Below, one piece after another: positions 36,922-48,166 of a stretch of 64,000 nucleotides of DNA (position 1 is the first letter of the stretch; the number at the start of each line of letters is the position of its first letter). Both the position numbers and the translations under genes were made by a program. The notes beneath the pieces were generated by a model, which saw only the letters and a program-made list of their open reading frames with translations, searched no databases and was not told the DNA's origin. The stretch is from Spinacia oleracea (Eukaryota; Streptophyta; Magnoliopsida; Caryophyllales; Amaranthaceae). Where the stretch lies: the NCBI RefSeq assembly GCF_020520425.1, contig NC_079492.1:102583157-102647156 (forward strand), in the 5' to 3' direction.

Positions 36922-37039
36922 AAACAAAAATATACACAGTGTGAACCCACTTATAGGACCCATCTAATCAGGAAATATTACGACCCACCAACAGGTTGTA
37001 ATCACAAAAGCCCTTCTACATAGGCAAAATAAGAAATTC

Positions 37040-37440
37040 AAAATGGGCTCGCCCACCCTCAGCGGGCGGGGTCTGCGTCACTAGCCGCGCAGGTCCTCAG
37101 TTTTCGAAAGAAATAAAATCTTCAAATTTAAAATAGGCTCGCCATCTTCAGCCGGCGGGGTCTACGGTGCAAACCACGTAGGTCCTTATTTTCAAAAAAG
37201 CAAAATAAATTTCAAAACAGATTCGTCCACTTCTATCGGACTGGGCGTCCACCCTCAGCGGACAGGTTCGCCATCTTCAGTCGGCGGGGTCTACGTCACA
37301 AACCGCGTAGGTCCTTATTTTCAAAACATCAAAACAGATTCGTCCACTTCTATCGGACGGGGCGTCCACCCTCAGCGGACAGGCTCGCCATCTTTAGCCG
37401 GCGGGGTCTGCGTCACTAACCACGCAGGTCCTTAGTCGCT
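37040..37440. repeat. GC-rich tandem repeat upstream of the 3' LTR
   Basis: Four imperfect copies of a unit contain GCTCGCCATCTTCAGCCGGC, then GGGGTCTGCGTCACTAACC and GCAGGTCCTTA, near 37046, 37138, 37265 and 37383. Each can fold on itself (TCAGCGGGCGG and TGCGTCACTAGCCGCGCA). Two copies are accompanied by a CGTCCACCCTCAGCGGACAGG variant. Followed by 2.5 copies of a 32-bp unit (ggttttccctttttccaaaa, 37457-37545) and a 43-bp unit with CCAATGACAAAGTGAGG (37715-37830). Confidence 0.85.
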
Positions 37441-37983
37441 GCAGCGATAACTTTTTTTTGTTTTCCCTTTTTCCAAAAATTAAAGGATTGGTTTTCCCTT
37501 TTTCCAAAAATTAAAGGATTGGTTTTCCGTTTTTCCAAAAAAGAACGATGTGCTGGATTTTCCTTCGTTTTACGTCCTATAAAAACAAGGGGGTTTTCTC
37601 GTTTAGCTAGCCCTGAAAATAAGAATCTTTAAAAACGTTTTACCTCGTGATTGGGCTTGGCCAGGCCCAATTACACTTTACAGCTTTAATTTCGAAAAAC
37701 ACCTGTAGCTACTCCCAATGACAAAGTGAGGGAGTTTCTACGCACCTTTAGATCCTTCCAATGACAAAGTGAGGAAGTTTCTATACTATCAGTTGACAAA
37801 TCCCAATGACACGTGAGGGATATGTCGACACTTCAAGTGATGACCCTTAAGTCAAATGTTATCACTCGGGGGCTCGTGAGACCCTCGCAAAACAGGTCAC
37901 ATACACCATGGCTTGTGTGACACACTCCGTCTAATACTTTGACCATCGTCTTACTCCAAGACTCAGTCAAAGTGGGGGCTAAC

Positions 37984-39446
37984 TGTAGACACCTACTTTT
38001 GTCCCCATTCCCGCAAGGGAAAGGTTCGATGATGAAAGCATAAAAACTCCACTTGACAACGCATCTCCTATAAAATAAACGAATCTCGATTCCCCATTTC
38101 ATTTCGCCCGAAACCTGCTATTTATGGAAGTCTGCTAAAAATAGTAACTGCCGTAAAAGGTAGCTTCTAAAAGTGGCAAATCATAAAAGATAGAACCCTG
38201 TCAGAATTAGGGGTTGCATTCCAACATAAGTCCTAAATGAGATAGAAAACCGCGAGAATCCTATTCCTAATAGGATTCGAAAATAAGAGTTACGTATCAA
38301 TTAAAATTCTAACGAGCCTAGAGTTCGTAACGGGCCCAGACGCATTCCGTCATAAAATTGATACGCGCTAAAAGACTCGAATTAATCTCAAACTCTACGG
38401 ATTTCAGGAATCCGAATCTGACTAAAGAAAACTGCCCAGACCCTATTTTCAACGCCTGGCTCTGGGCGCCGAAATCTTCGGCGCCCAGGCCTGGGCGCTG
38501 AAAATACCTGGGTACGTGTTTTTTCCTAATTCTTTGTGGATTAGAACTCTGCAATTCTATCTTTCCACGAACTCTTCCCTATAAATAGGCCCCTAATTTC
38601 GACGTGAAAGAACACACAACAACACATAATTATATTCTGAGTATTGACTCCAACCCTTAGCCTAAGCCTCTCGCTGCGAAACTGTTCACGCGTTCTGTCG
38701 CAATCGATCCATAAATCGAACAGAACGTATCCTGTCCCATAATTGAGATTCGTTAAATAAAAAGGAGAAATAGCAAAGTCAAAGTGGTTAGTTTTCTGAG
38801 AACCGTGACGCACCTCTCAAGGGTGCGTCGTAATGTGTCCCTTTTCGATGATTTAACTGCTTTCCTCGCCCCTTTTATGAACTGTTAAACTAACCTAATC
38901 TGATTGTTCTATCACGCCTAACAAATATAATATTTTTGGGAAATCGGATTATCATGCTAGGTCCTTTAATGCTACTTAAATCAGATAATCACGATCGAAT
39001 TAGTATTATATGTTGCATATTGCTAAAATCAACTCAGATTAGTTTAACAGTTAACGCATGTCCCTTCAATTATTTATGCTGAGCTAGTAAGGATATCCTG
39101 CCTCTGGAGTTATCGACGAGCGAAGTACTCCTCTCGGTAGTTACAGTCCCCCGAACCCTCAATCTCTACCTTGCGGGTGTATATTGAGAGATCCCCACAC
39201 CAGGGATCACAAGGGAACCTACGGCCGTCGTGGTCAAACATAATTGCACTCCCTTTATGTCACGATAACCGGGTTTTGTCAGTTTTTCTCATTGTCGTTA
39301 AAAACTGAATGGTGACTCCTATATTACTAGTCAATTGGGTGTATACTCACAGGAAATCCAATTACACTTGATTGAATAAAAAGAATCGTCACACCCACGA
39401 GGGACAAGGTCACGCATTAGCCTCGCGCTTTTTCGACCCCCTCACA
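37984..39446 (+). repeat. 3' LTR of the plus-strand Tat-like element
   Basis: Preceded by a purine tract (AAAGTGGGGGCT, 37969-37980). Same length as the 5' copy. It is followed by the duplication GGCGA and then by the remaining gag of the older minus-strand element. Confidence 0.92.
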
Positions 39447-40029
39447 GGCGAGGGCTAGGATTTCGGTCTCGCCTTCTTTTACTTCTCCTTCCAGCTCGAC
39501 TGCTCGTTTCTGGCTGGTCAATGGGTTTGCTGGAATCACTGATCCTCCCGTGCACCGATGGCCTTAGCTTGTTGTGCACGCTACTTCGGATCCGAGTGGG
39601 ATGACTCGCGGTCGTCCCGTTGCTTTGGAAGGTTCTAGGGGTAGGTTCCCTGAACCAATCTGGTAGGTTTCGAGCCACCTCTTGGGAGTTCCAGGTACCT
39701 TCCATCCATCGCGATCCCAGATGGGTTCCCATCAATGGTGGGAGAGTTCGGTTAAACTAGGAGGGTTCACCGCTTGGTTGTGGCTCCATATTCAGTTGCC
39801 GTCTATCCCTCCGGTGTGTGTGCCGGTCATTTCTTGCGTTCTGCTGTTTTTCATTTGCGAGAAATTTCTGCATAGGGGTCGAAGGTCTGCAGACCGATGT
39901 GTGAGTGTGTATAGCCCTACTCGACTGGGAGTTGGCACGAGCTTCAGATTCAGACTCTGAGTCTGCGTAATTGTTGAGATTTTCCATTTTGGAGGCAAAA
40001 TGGTGATTTTTCAAGGATTTGTAGTATCT
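39447..40029 (-). pseudogene. Gag N-terminal part of the older minus-strand Tat element
   Basis: It contains MENLNNYADSESESEARANS near 39990 and, after a frameshift around 39740, MEGTWNSQEVARNLPDWFRE and continuing arginine-rich sequence to 39452. It connects across the inserted element to the gag at 16971. Together with 11852-16971 it forms one old element cut into two distant parts. Confidence 0.75.
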
Positions 40030-40049
40030 TCCCCACAGACGGCGCCAAA
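40030..40049 (-). promoter_or_regulatory. Primer binding site of the older Tat element
   Basis: The minus strand reads TTTGGCGCCGTCTGTGGGGA, a well-known primer-site form of plant gypsy elements, placed directly before gag. Confidence 0.8.
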
Positions 40050-40510
40050 TTATTTTGGGTATGAAACAATGGGCTTCGGATTGAGGCCCTTTCGTTGATG
40101 TGGAAGATCTAGTTTTATTTGATTGTGTGGAGTCCAAATATACCTGCGCAAGAGTAAGATTACTATCCTCGGGGGGTGTTTCCGAATAAAGCCCCTCCGA
40201 TGCCTAAGTACTTGGTTCGGATCTAAGGAGAGTTCTCTAGAGAATTGTAAGTTTGAAGCCAATAAAATGAATGTACCTTGATATATGCGCTAAGGCGACA
40301 TATATATAGTGTTCGTGTAATAAATGCATCCAGAACATTTATTACTAATGGACCTTGGGCCGCTTGATAGGGCAAGGCGCGTTTAGTGGGTGTTAGCTTA
40401 TGTTGTGTTTGAGCAAATGGATTTTTGGGCAGCAGGCCCAATTGGTATTCAATTAGGCACCCAAACGGTGTATATTCTAAACTTATTGACCTTTCCCAGC
40501 CCTCTGCTTA
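40050..40510 (-). repeat. 5' LTR of the older Tat element (right boundary uncertain)
   Basis: Position demands an LTR here. A minus-strand TATA-like run (ATATATATG complement, about 40299-40310) fits its promoter. Because the 3' LTR has been lost at 11851 there is no second copy to fix the ends; the right boundary near 40500 is a guess. Confidence 0.45.
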
Positions 40511-40616
40511 GTGCGTACACACAAAATTCATTTACAAACTTTTCTATTCACCTATGACAAAAAAATGTTCCAAAACAATTTATAGGATTTAATCAACTAA
40601 CAACCGTATTTGAATA

Positions 40617-40924
40617 CTACCTCCATTTCAAAATGATCTTTACAATTTTTCATTTTAGTCTGTTTCATAATATTTTTTTTACACTTTGCTTTATTCTATT
40701 TTTGGACATGAATATTTACTAACTTACCTTTCTTACCTTATAATATTTACAATTGCCCACTCACTTTAATTATCTTACTTTATTCTTTTTTTTTCTTATA
40801 CCTCCCACCTTTTTACACATTTTTCTTACTTTATCCATATTTTATTATATTCAACCTCCTTTTCCACTTTTATCTTAATATTTGTGTAAAGGTAACCGTA
40901 AAAATCTTTATGAAACGGGAGTAG
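40617..40924. mobile_element. Stowaway-type MITE
   Basis: 308 bp with ends CTACCTCCATTTCAAAATGA and the inverse CTACTCCCGTTTCATAAAGA, flanked by TA (40615-40616 and 40925-40926). The CTCCCTCCGTTTC-like terminus and TA duplication are typical of Tc1/mariner Stowaway elements. No coding capacity. Confidence 0.8.
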
Positions 40925-41031
40925 TATATAGTTAGAGAGAATATATGTAATGATGAAAACATAATGTTTCGTTTGATGCCCTAATCACTAACGTCGGTTT
41001 TCGGAGATTCATCATGTTTCAACTTTGTATT

Positions 41032-43461
41032 TTTCAGATGAATGTCTGATTGCTCATGAGTTGTTATCCTTCGTTAACCGGTCATCAGCGAGGAGGAAAT
41101 TCTATGCAGTTGTCAAACTTGATATGAATAAGGCTTATGATAGAGTGCGTTGGGATTTTTTGTTACAGGCTCTACAAGCTTTTGGCTTTCCTCCTTACTG
41201 GACCAACATCATTCGGCAGTGCGTCACGACAGTTTCATATCAGGTCCTTGTAAATGGTGAGCCTACTCGGGCTTTTCAACCACTCTGCGGGTTGCGTCAA
41301 GGGGATCCACTTTCCCCTTATTTGTTTGTTCTGTGCATGGAAGTGTTCTCTTCTATTTTGCACCGTGCGGAAAGGATGCACTTGATTGAGGGGATTTCTA
41401 TATCTCGAGGTGCTCCCTCGATCTCACACTTATTTTTTGCTGATGATTCTCTCCTTTTTTTCCGTATGTCGCCAGAAATTTGCGACCAGGTTCTTGCCTT
41501 GCTGTCTGAGTTCAGCTACATTTCGGGTCAGGTGATTAACTACCAGAAATCCTTTGTCAAGTTCATCCCTAATACTCCGCAAGACTACCGTGATTTCCTG
41601 GCTGCTTCCTTACGTTTGGGGCAGCGTACTTCATTAGGGCCTTATCTAGGGTTCCAGTGGACATGGGTCGTTCTAAGTGTGACGCGTTCTATGGTCTCGT
41701 GGATTGCATAGCTCGCCGAATTGATAATTTTGCATCCTTGCGCCTGTCGTCAGCGGCAAAACTAGTGGTTATCAACTCCGTCCTAGTTGCCTCCATCACA
41801 CACGTTCTCTCAGTTTTCAAGATCCCGAAGTCGATTTGTGATCGGATCGACCAATTGTGTCTTCAGTTTTGGTGGCGTTCTTCTGCAGATTCCAGGGGAA
41901 TTTCAATGCTTCCGGCTTCTATTTTACACCTTCCGAAAGGAATGGGGGGGTCTTGGTATTAGAAGTATTAAGGATTTTAATCAGGCTCTCCTAGCTAAGA
42001 ATTCTTGGCGTATTGTTCACAACCCGCAACTTCTTATTTCGCGCCTTTTCAGGGTACGTTACCCAAATCTTAGTCTTGCTGGCTCTAGGGCTTCAGGTTC
42101 TCGGCTTTCTTGGGGATTTAGGAGCCTTGCTGATGGGTTCCAAGTTTTGGACCAAGGGATAGCTCGGAAACCTGGGCAGGGAATAGTATTCGCATTATTC
42201 AGGATGCTTGGGTTCCAAGAAATTTGGTTCGGTTCAGGTCGTCGGTTATTGAGTCGGTTAAGCCTACTCATGTTTCCTCATTACTAGATCCGCGTTCCTA
42301 CGCGTGGAATGTTGAGCTGGTGCATCAACTTTTTGATGACCACACTGCTAGTCAGCTTCTAGCTTTGGAACGTCCTTCAGTTCAGAAGGACGACTTTGTC
42401 TAATGGGAGTTTCGTATGACGGAAAGTTTACGGTTCGTTCAGCTTATTCTATGCTCATGGGTTAGAACCATAATGTTGCCTCGCAGACCTCAATTCCCTC
42501 GGCTTCTTGGTGGAAACATTTATGGGGGTTAAATATTATGCATAAGCTTAAAGTTTTCTTTTGGAAATTGCTTAGGCATTCTCTTCCGTTAGCCTCCATT
42601 CTTCAGCTGCGGGGTATGCCAATAGATCCAGCTTGTTCCTTTTGCCATCAGTTTCCTGAGACTTTTGAACATTTATTTAGGGACTGCCCTTTGATAAACC
42701 AGTTATGGCCGTTTCTTCTTCTCTTCAAGTTTTCTTACTCACTCCGTCACGCTCTTTGGAGAATTGGTGTATGGGGTTTATGGCTAATTGTTCTTCTTCC
42801 CCGTTTCACCAGGTTCTGTTAGACAAATTCATTTCTCTGTTATGGTCTGTGTGGATTCTCCGCAATAATATCTGGTTTCGAAATGTAATCTGGGATCCGG
42901 GAGCGTTGTTAGTTTTAATGGTTTCCTAGACGGTGCTCTGCTCTGAGGTTCGTACAGTTTCTACCCCCTTTTTCAGATCATTCGCGTAATCTCTGTCCTC
43001 TCCCGTTGGACCATCCTGGGGTTTCTCGGCCGGTTATGGATTCTTCCGTCATTTGTCTCATTTGTGATGGCGCTTGGAATTCCACAACCAATGAGGCTGG
43101 GTTAGGTTGGATTCTTCAGGATCCTATATCTCTGTCTCATTCTAAGGGTGGGGCTCAGGCCTGCGTTTTAGCTTCAGCTTTGCAGGCAGAATTATTGGCT
43201 TGTCTATGGGGGCTTCGGAAGGCCATCAACCGTGGTTTTACTAAAGTTCTTCTGTTTTCGGATTGTGTTGTGCTTGTTGACCTGGTTACAACGTCTCAAC
43301 CAGGTCCTGTTTCGATTACCTGGGCTCTTCAGGATTTGCGTCTTCTTCTAAGTTCTTTAGTGATGTTTTCAGCCCTCAAGGTCTCTCGCCAGTTTGTTCT
43401 TCCGGCTCATAGCCTGGCCACTTCGGCGCGTCGTCGGCATCTCATTAGGCATAGATTTTAG
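41032..43461 (+). pseudogene. LINE ORF2 remnant: reverse transcriptase, zf-RVT, RNase H
   Basis: 41032-41650 carries reverse transcriptase (VKLDMNKAYDRVRWDF, LRQGDPLSPYLFVLCMEV, HLFFADDSLLFF). A one-base loss near 41650 (CTAGGGTTCC) shifts the frame. 41657-41940 continues (RIDNFASLRLSSAAKLVVIN), and an extra G in a G7 run near 41945 shifts it again. 42538-42720 holds the zinc-binding zf-RVT motif (CSFCHQFPETFEHLFRDC). 43030-43461 holds a plant-type RNase H (ICDGAWNSTTNEAGLGWIL, AELLACLWGL, LLFSDCVVLVDL). The protein would nick, prime and copy LINE RNA. Several stops make it inactive. Confidence 0.88.
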
Positions 43462-43529
43462 TTCGTTTGTTTTGTTTCTGTTTTTGCTCTGTTTCTCGCT
43501 TGTTCGTTTCTATTTCTCTTGTCAAAAAA
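41032..43529 (+). mobile_element. 5'-truncated L1-type LINE
   Basis: A poly-A tail (gtcaaaaaaaa) ends at 43529 and the flanking 11-bp duplication AACTTTGTATT occurs at 41021-41031 and 43530-43540. The 5' half (ORF1 and endonuclease) is missing, as expected for target-primed reverse transcription that stopped early. It encodes reverse transcriptase, a zinc-binding region and RNase H in broken frames. The region right of it (43541-44301) contains only a short MITE-like repeat and the presumed 3' UTR of the splicing-factor gene. Confidence 0.9.
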
Positions 43530-43674
43530 AACTTTGTATTCGATAGTTATCTGATATTGTGGATATCAGTGATAGAGAGATCGGAGGTGGAATTGGAGTT
43601 GCCAAAAGCAATCAAGATATACCAATTTTGTTTCTTACATAATTTTCGATCAATATCATGGGCATGTAGGACTT

Positions 43675-43812
43675 GAAAATTATTAGATGCACCCAGATGT
43701 ATTGTATATTCAAGGATATTTTTATGCTCATTGATGGTCTCTATTATAACTTCTCCTCGCGTATAAGGAGAAAATATAGGAGGATATACGATGCACCAGG
43801 AAGCATGTAATA
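43675..43812. repeat. Short MITE-like repeat (copy 1)
   Basis: Shares the framework GAAAATTATTAG, TATTCAAGGATATTT and CTTCTCCTC...GAGAAAATAT with 62748-62888. Each copy starts and ends with inverted GATGCACCCAG / ATGCACC motifs. It lies in the region downstream of the splicing-factor gene. Confidence 0.6.
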
Positions 43813-44301
43813 TGTTCTATGTAGGGCTAATTTCAAATTTCATACTATCATAAGAAGGGTACCAGCTAGGCAGTGAAAATGAACACGTATGGCATAAATC
43901 ATTCACAGTAACTTACAGATGAGATAGAAGCATGTTGATTTCTAATCCAAATACAATTTATGTGTAATTTGAGAAGGGGGGGTGTTCATTTGGATCTGCA
44001 TGCACACGAGGCTTCCCGGTATATAAAATTTGCGTATAGAACGCAAACTTGAGAACGGTTCCACGCATTTTACCTCCAATCCCACTGTTTTCAACAAGTC
44101 CAAAAATAAGAAACCCGTATTTTTATTCAGACTACTACAGCTTGCAACAAATGAACTACAAACTTGAGCAAAATACAACCACGACTTGAATAGAAAACCA
44201 ACAAGTTCATGGTAAAGCATTCAAATTACAGCTTTGGACAAGTTTCTAAAAATAATACATTCACTGATTATTCTACAATGCTACAATAGAACAAGTTCAG
44301 G

Positions 44302-46243
44302 TCAGGTAGACGGTGAACGAGACCTTGGACTGGCAGATTTTGAAAGAGATCTAGATCTGGAGGGAGCACTATCTCCCGAGTAGCTTCTTGACGAGTGACT
44401 ATCAAGAGATCGACCACGCTTCTTAGGGGAATAGGAGACACTCCTACTGGGGCTTCTTGACAAACTGCGAGTGCAGCTTCTCTTGTAACTCTTCCTTGGC
44501 CTTGGTGAATAGCTACGTGAGTAGCTCCTCCTTGAGCTTCTCCTTGCCTTAGATGATAAACTCTTTCTCCTTGGCCTAGGTGAGTAACTACGAGAGTAAC
44601 TCCTTGAGCTTCTCCTTGGCCTAGGAGAGTAACTACGTGAATAGCTTCTTCCCCTTGGTGAACAGCTTCGGGAAAGACTCCGGTCCCTTCTTCTGTAGTA
44701 CCTTTCTTCAGGAGAGGGAGAATAATCATATCGTCGTCTGCTGATAGGTGATCTCCTATAGTATGGAGAGCGAGACCTCGACCGTGCATGCCGACTCCGA
44801 CGGCTATAGTAGGGAGAATACGATCTATCTCGTCTGGGGTAGGGGGAGTAGGACCTCTCCCTATCAGACGAACAACGAGATGAATGTCTCCTACTGTAAG
44901 GTGAATAAGTAGGAGAGCGGTGACGACCTAAAACAAATTAAGGAAACAGTTTACAAACAGATTGGTATAGGCAAATTGCAGACGTAACAAACACTCTACA
45001 CAGGTCTTACTGCGAGATGTCCTTAGCCCCAGGTATTTTCCTGGAGTTGGTGTACGGCCTCTCCTCCTTCGGGCCTGAAATTGGCATTTGTGAACTAGTG
45101 TTAGTTGCAAAATGACAAAAACTGAGACTCTGGATATATATAAACACCAAGTAATAAAATTATGGTTTTGAAAAATACTTCTTTACCAAAGGACCAAAAA
45201 AATTTAAAACATAATAGCACATGGGTAAATTCAACACCAAAGAGAGAAATGCAGGGCATACAACCCTCTGATATTAAGTCTGAGTTTGATTTGCTTGGAT
45301 TGAGTTGATAGTTGTGTAGTTTGGAGAAGAGCTGCTACACACAGCTAACCTGTTTCTGTCACAAACTTCAGGCGACAACAAGCAAACTGATTTATATCTT
45401 AGAAGTACCAACAGGAAACAAGTACCAATCTTGATACAGTCATAAGCTCCAATATAAACAAGACCATCATCAAAGCTCGAAACAGTAAAAATACTTGAAA
45501 ATATACCAATGCTTGTGAGTTGCTGAGCTCCGCTGAAAGTGCTGATATGATAATATCTGCCAAGGGGAGAGGGGACTGGAAGTGTATAAAGAAAAACAAA
45601 TATATACCTTCTCAACCATGATGACACGCCCTTCAAGTACAGAGCGGTTAAGATACTTGATACAACGATCTGCCTCCTCGAGAGAGGACATGGTCACAAA
45701 GCCAAAACCCCGTGATTCTTTGGTCCATGGATCGGTTACGAGGTGGACGTCTTCCACCTGCAAATGTCATCCATTTCAAAACAACGGAAATTAGAATCAG
45801 CATCAGTAACAAATAGCAAAAGGTCACATTTCTTAGTCTAAATTCATCCAGATAATGCCCACATTTCTACCCAGCTAACAAAATAAGTGAAGTTTAAAAT
45901 CACCTTTCCCTCACTCGAGAAGTGTTTCTCAAGCTCTTTCCTGGTGACACGTGTTGACAATCCAGTCACATACAGGTTATTTCCTGGATTCTCTACACTG
46001 CTCTCAAGGCTCCTGCCAGATAAGAAGAGCAAAATTATTGTAACCGTCATGCCTGTTACTCTTTATACGGAGTTATACACAGAGTACAAGCTAAAAAGAA
46101 AAGGCCAAACTATAATTCAAGACAGGTGAGCACCTTGATCGACTCCTTGACAACGAACTTGATCTTGACAAGGACCTCGAGAAAGAACGACCATAACGTC
46201 TGTATGGTGATGGTGAGTGAACATCGCGTCTTGAGTACGACAT
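44302..46243 (-). CDS. SR45a: SR45a-like serine/arginine-rich splicing factor (Tra2-type)
   Basis: Minus-strand coding exons 46243-46134, 46012-45904, 45757-45608, 45074-45011 and 44927-44302 join in phase across GT/AG introns to give 352 residues. Residues about 1-37 are a short N-terminal RS stretch (SRSLSRSSSLSRSRSR). Residues about 46-123 form one RRM with RNP2 LYVTGL and RNP1 RGFGFVTM. The rest is a long C-terminal RS domain rich in SYSRSYSPRPRR repeats. RS-RRM-RS order is that of Tra2 and plant SR45a, which bind exonic enhancers and recruit spliceosome parts in nuclear speckles; Arabidopsis SR45a is induced and alternatively spliced under heat and strong light. A non-coding first exon (donor at 47917) appears to lie upstream. 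No disabling change is seen; this is a live gene. The symbol is assigned by domain order and motif match. Confidence 0.88.
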
Positions 46244-46754
46244 CTGTTACAGGAATGAGAATTAAGCTCCTAGAAACTGGAAAGTGGAATAAAATGTATG
46301 TATGCAGTAACTCCAAAAGAAAGTCTTTCCCAATTGTTAATGGAAACACCGGCAAATCAACCAGGCATATGTATAGAAATGTCAACAAACAAAACAAACA
46401 ATTACTTCATAGTTTTAGAATCTCGACTTATCATCAACTGCAGGGGATTTCAGGAGAAGAAGAAAAGATAGCATAACCGTCCAAACCCTCGTCAACAGTT
46501 GAAGAGCTGCCTTTTATCTAGTAGAGTCTATTAAAGGGAAATACAATAATTTCAGATACCCCTGTCAAAATTCATATACCATGGTACTCCTACTAAGGTA
46601 ACAAATCCCAAATCCCTTCAAAACCACAAATTTTCTTACTGGTTAATAATCAATACATTTCAACAACTACAGCTCATCAATTTAGTCCATTCCCTTCTCG
46701 CTCAGATTTATCTGCTTCTCCAACGAATTCTCGAAGAACAACAAAATAAAAATA

Positions 46755-47016
46755 TGTTGCAGGAGGCTAGCTCAACTGCGGAATATTCTTCAGTGATGAA
46801 GATTGATGATGATAGAATGTAGAAGATGAGTTGAGGGGGAAGAGAAATCAGGGAATTCAGAAAAGAAAGAGAGAGAATCACAGAGAGAACTAAAGAGAAA
46901 AGTAGGAGTTTTTTCTTATTTCTTGAATGACTAATACAATCTGATATCCAGCTTATTTATAAAACCAAACTAAACAGACAAAACAATTAACTAACTTTAA
47001 CATTCCTCCCCTAACA
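46755..47016 (-). mobile_element. Solo LTR (262 bp) in the SR45a intron
   Basis: The plus strand reads TGTTGCAGGAGG...CCTCCCCTAACA, flanked by AAATA on both sides (46750-46754 and 47017-47021). On the minus strand it has a TATA box (complement of 'cttatttataaaacc', 46951-46965), so its natural transcription direction is the same as the host gene. Its ends and size suggest a small copia-type LTR left after LTR-LTR recombination. Confidence 0.82.
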
Positions 47017-47259
47017 AAATAACACCGAATACAACAATCTCTTTCCATAAACGCAAAACCCTAGATTTGAGAACAATTGTATCAAAATGAACGAGTGCTA
47101 ATAGTACATATAAAACCTAACAGACAATAAAATCAAAACATAAGAACATGATATTAACATTGAAGAATCAAAAGATACAAACGCTAAACTAGCCGTAAAT
47201 TCGTAATTAAATTTCTCCGGCAAAATTCACAAATACATCAATTGGAAGTTCAAACAGCC

Positions 47260-47908
<649 letters not shown>

Positions 47909-47917
47909 AGGACTCAC

Positions 47918-48015
47918 CTTGAAATTTGATTGATTGAAATTCAGATGCTGTGATTTGATCAGAAGCTGATGATCTTTCTCTCTCTAGATTGCGGAAGTTT
48001 GTGGAAAGCTTGAAA
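47918..48015 (-). other. Non-coding first exon of the SR45a-like gene (5' end approximate)
   Basis: The minus strand from about 48015 to 47918 lies 25-30 bp downstream of a TATA box, is rich in CTCTCT and AATCAATC, and ends at a strong GTGAGT donor. It contains no ATG that opens a meaningful frame. The start is inferred from TATA spacing only. Confidence 0.6.
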
Positions 48016-48038
48016 TGGGGTGGGAATGTTAGATCGGC

Positions 48039-48066
48039 TTATAAAGGGCTAGAACGTTCTGGAGAA
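48039..48066 (-). promoter_or_regulatory. SR45a promoter: TATA box and heat-shock element
   Basis: On the minus strand a TATA box (TTTATAAG, 48038-48045) lies a few bases downstream of a three-unit heat-shock element. The plus strand reads aGAAcgTTCtgGAGaa at 48051-48066, matching nGAAnnTTCnnGAAn except for one base in the third unit. Heat-shock factors bind such arrays. The close spacing to TATA is typical of strongly heat-induced plant genes and fits the known stress induction of SR45a. Confidence 0.65.
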
Positions 48067-48166
48067 TGCAGATTCGGACGTCAAAGCAACTTATAATTAT
48101 TCATTTTATTTATTCTTTTAGGAAAATGTATAATCAGTCATTTTATTCTGCTTCATTATGTTTAAC

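Larger units (their letters stand above)
16977..39446 (+). mobile_element. Tat-like LTR retrotransposon without pol, carrying an antisense gene (outer unit)
   Basis: Two 1463-bp direct LTRs (16977-18439 and 37984-39446) are flanked by the 5-bp duplication GGCGA (16972-16976 and 39447-39451). The insertion lies in the gag of an older minus-strand Tat element. By eye about a dozen to fifteen substitutions separate the LTRs. Without the nested copia element (20269-30568) the unit is about 12.2 kb. It encodes gag and protease on the plus strand and a plant-mobile-domain gene on the minus strand, but no reverse transcriptase, RNase H or integrase between protease and 3' LTR. It therefore looks non-autonomous. 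Confidence 0.9.

Noticed and set aside
36546..37023. Tyr/Ile-rich frames around 36850
   Set aside because: (TA)n translation.
16977..39446. Endogenous pararetrovirus or other viral insertion
   Set aside because: No movement protein, coat zinc finger or viral RT motifs seen; all RT, gag and protease fragments fit LTR retrotransposons.
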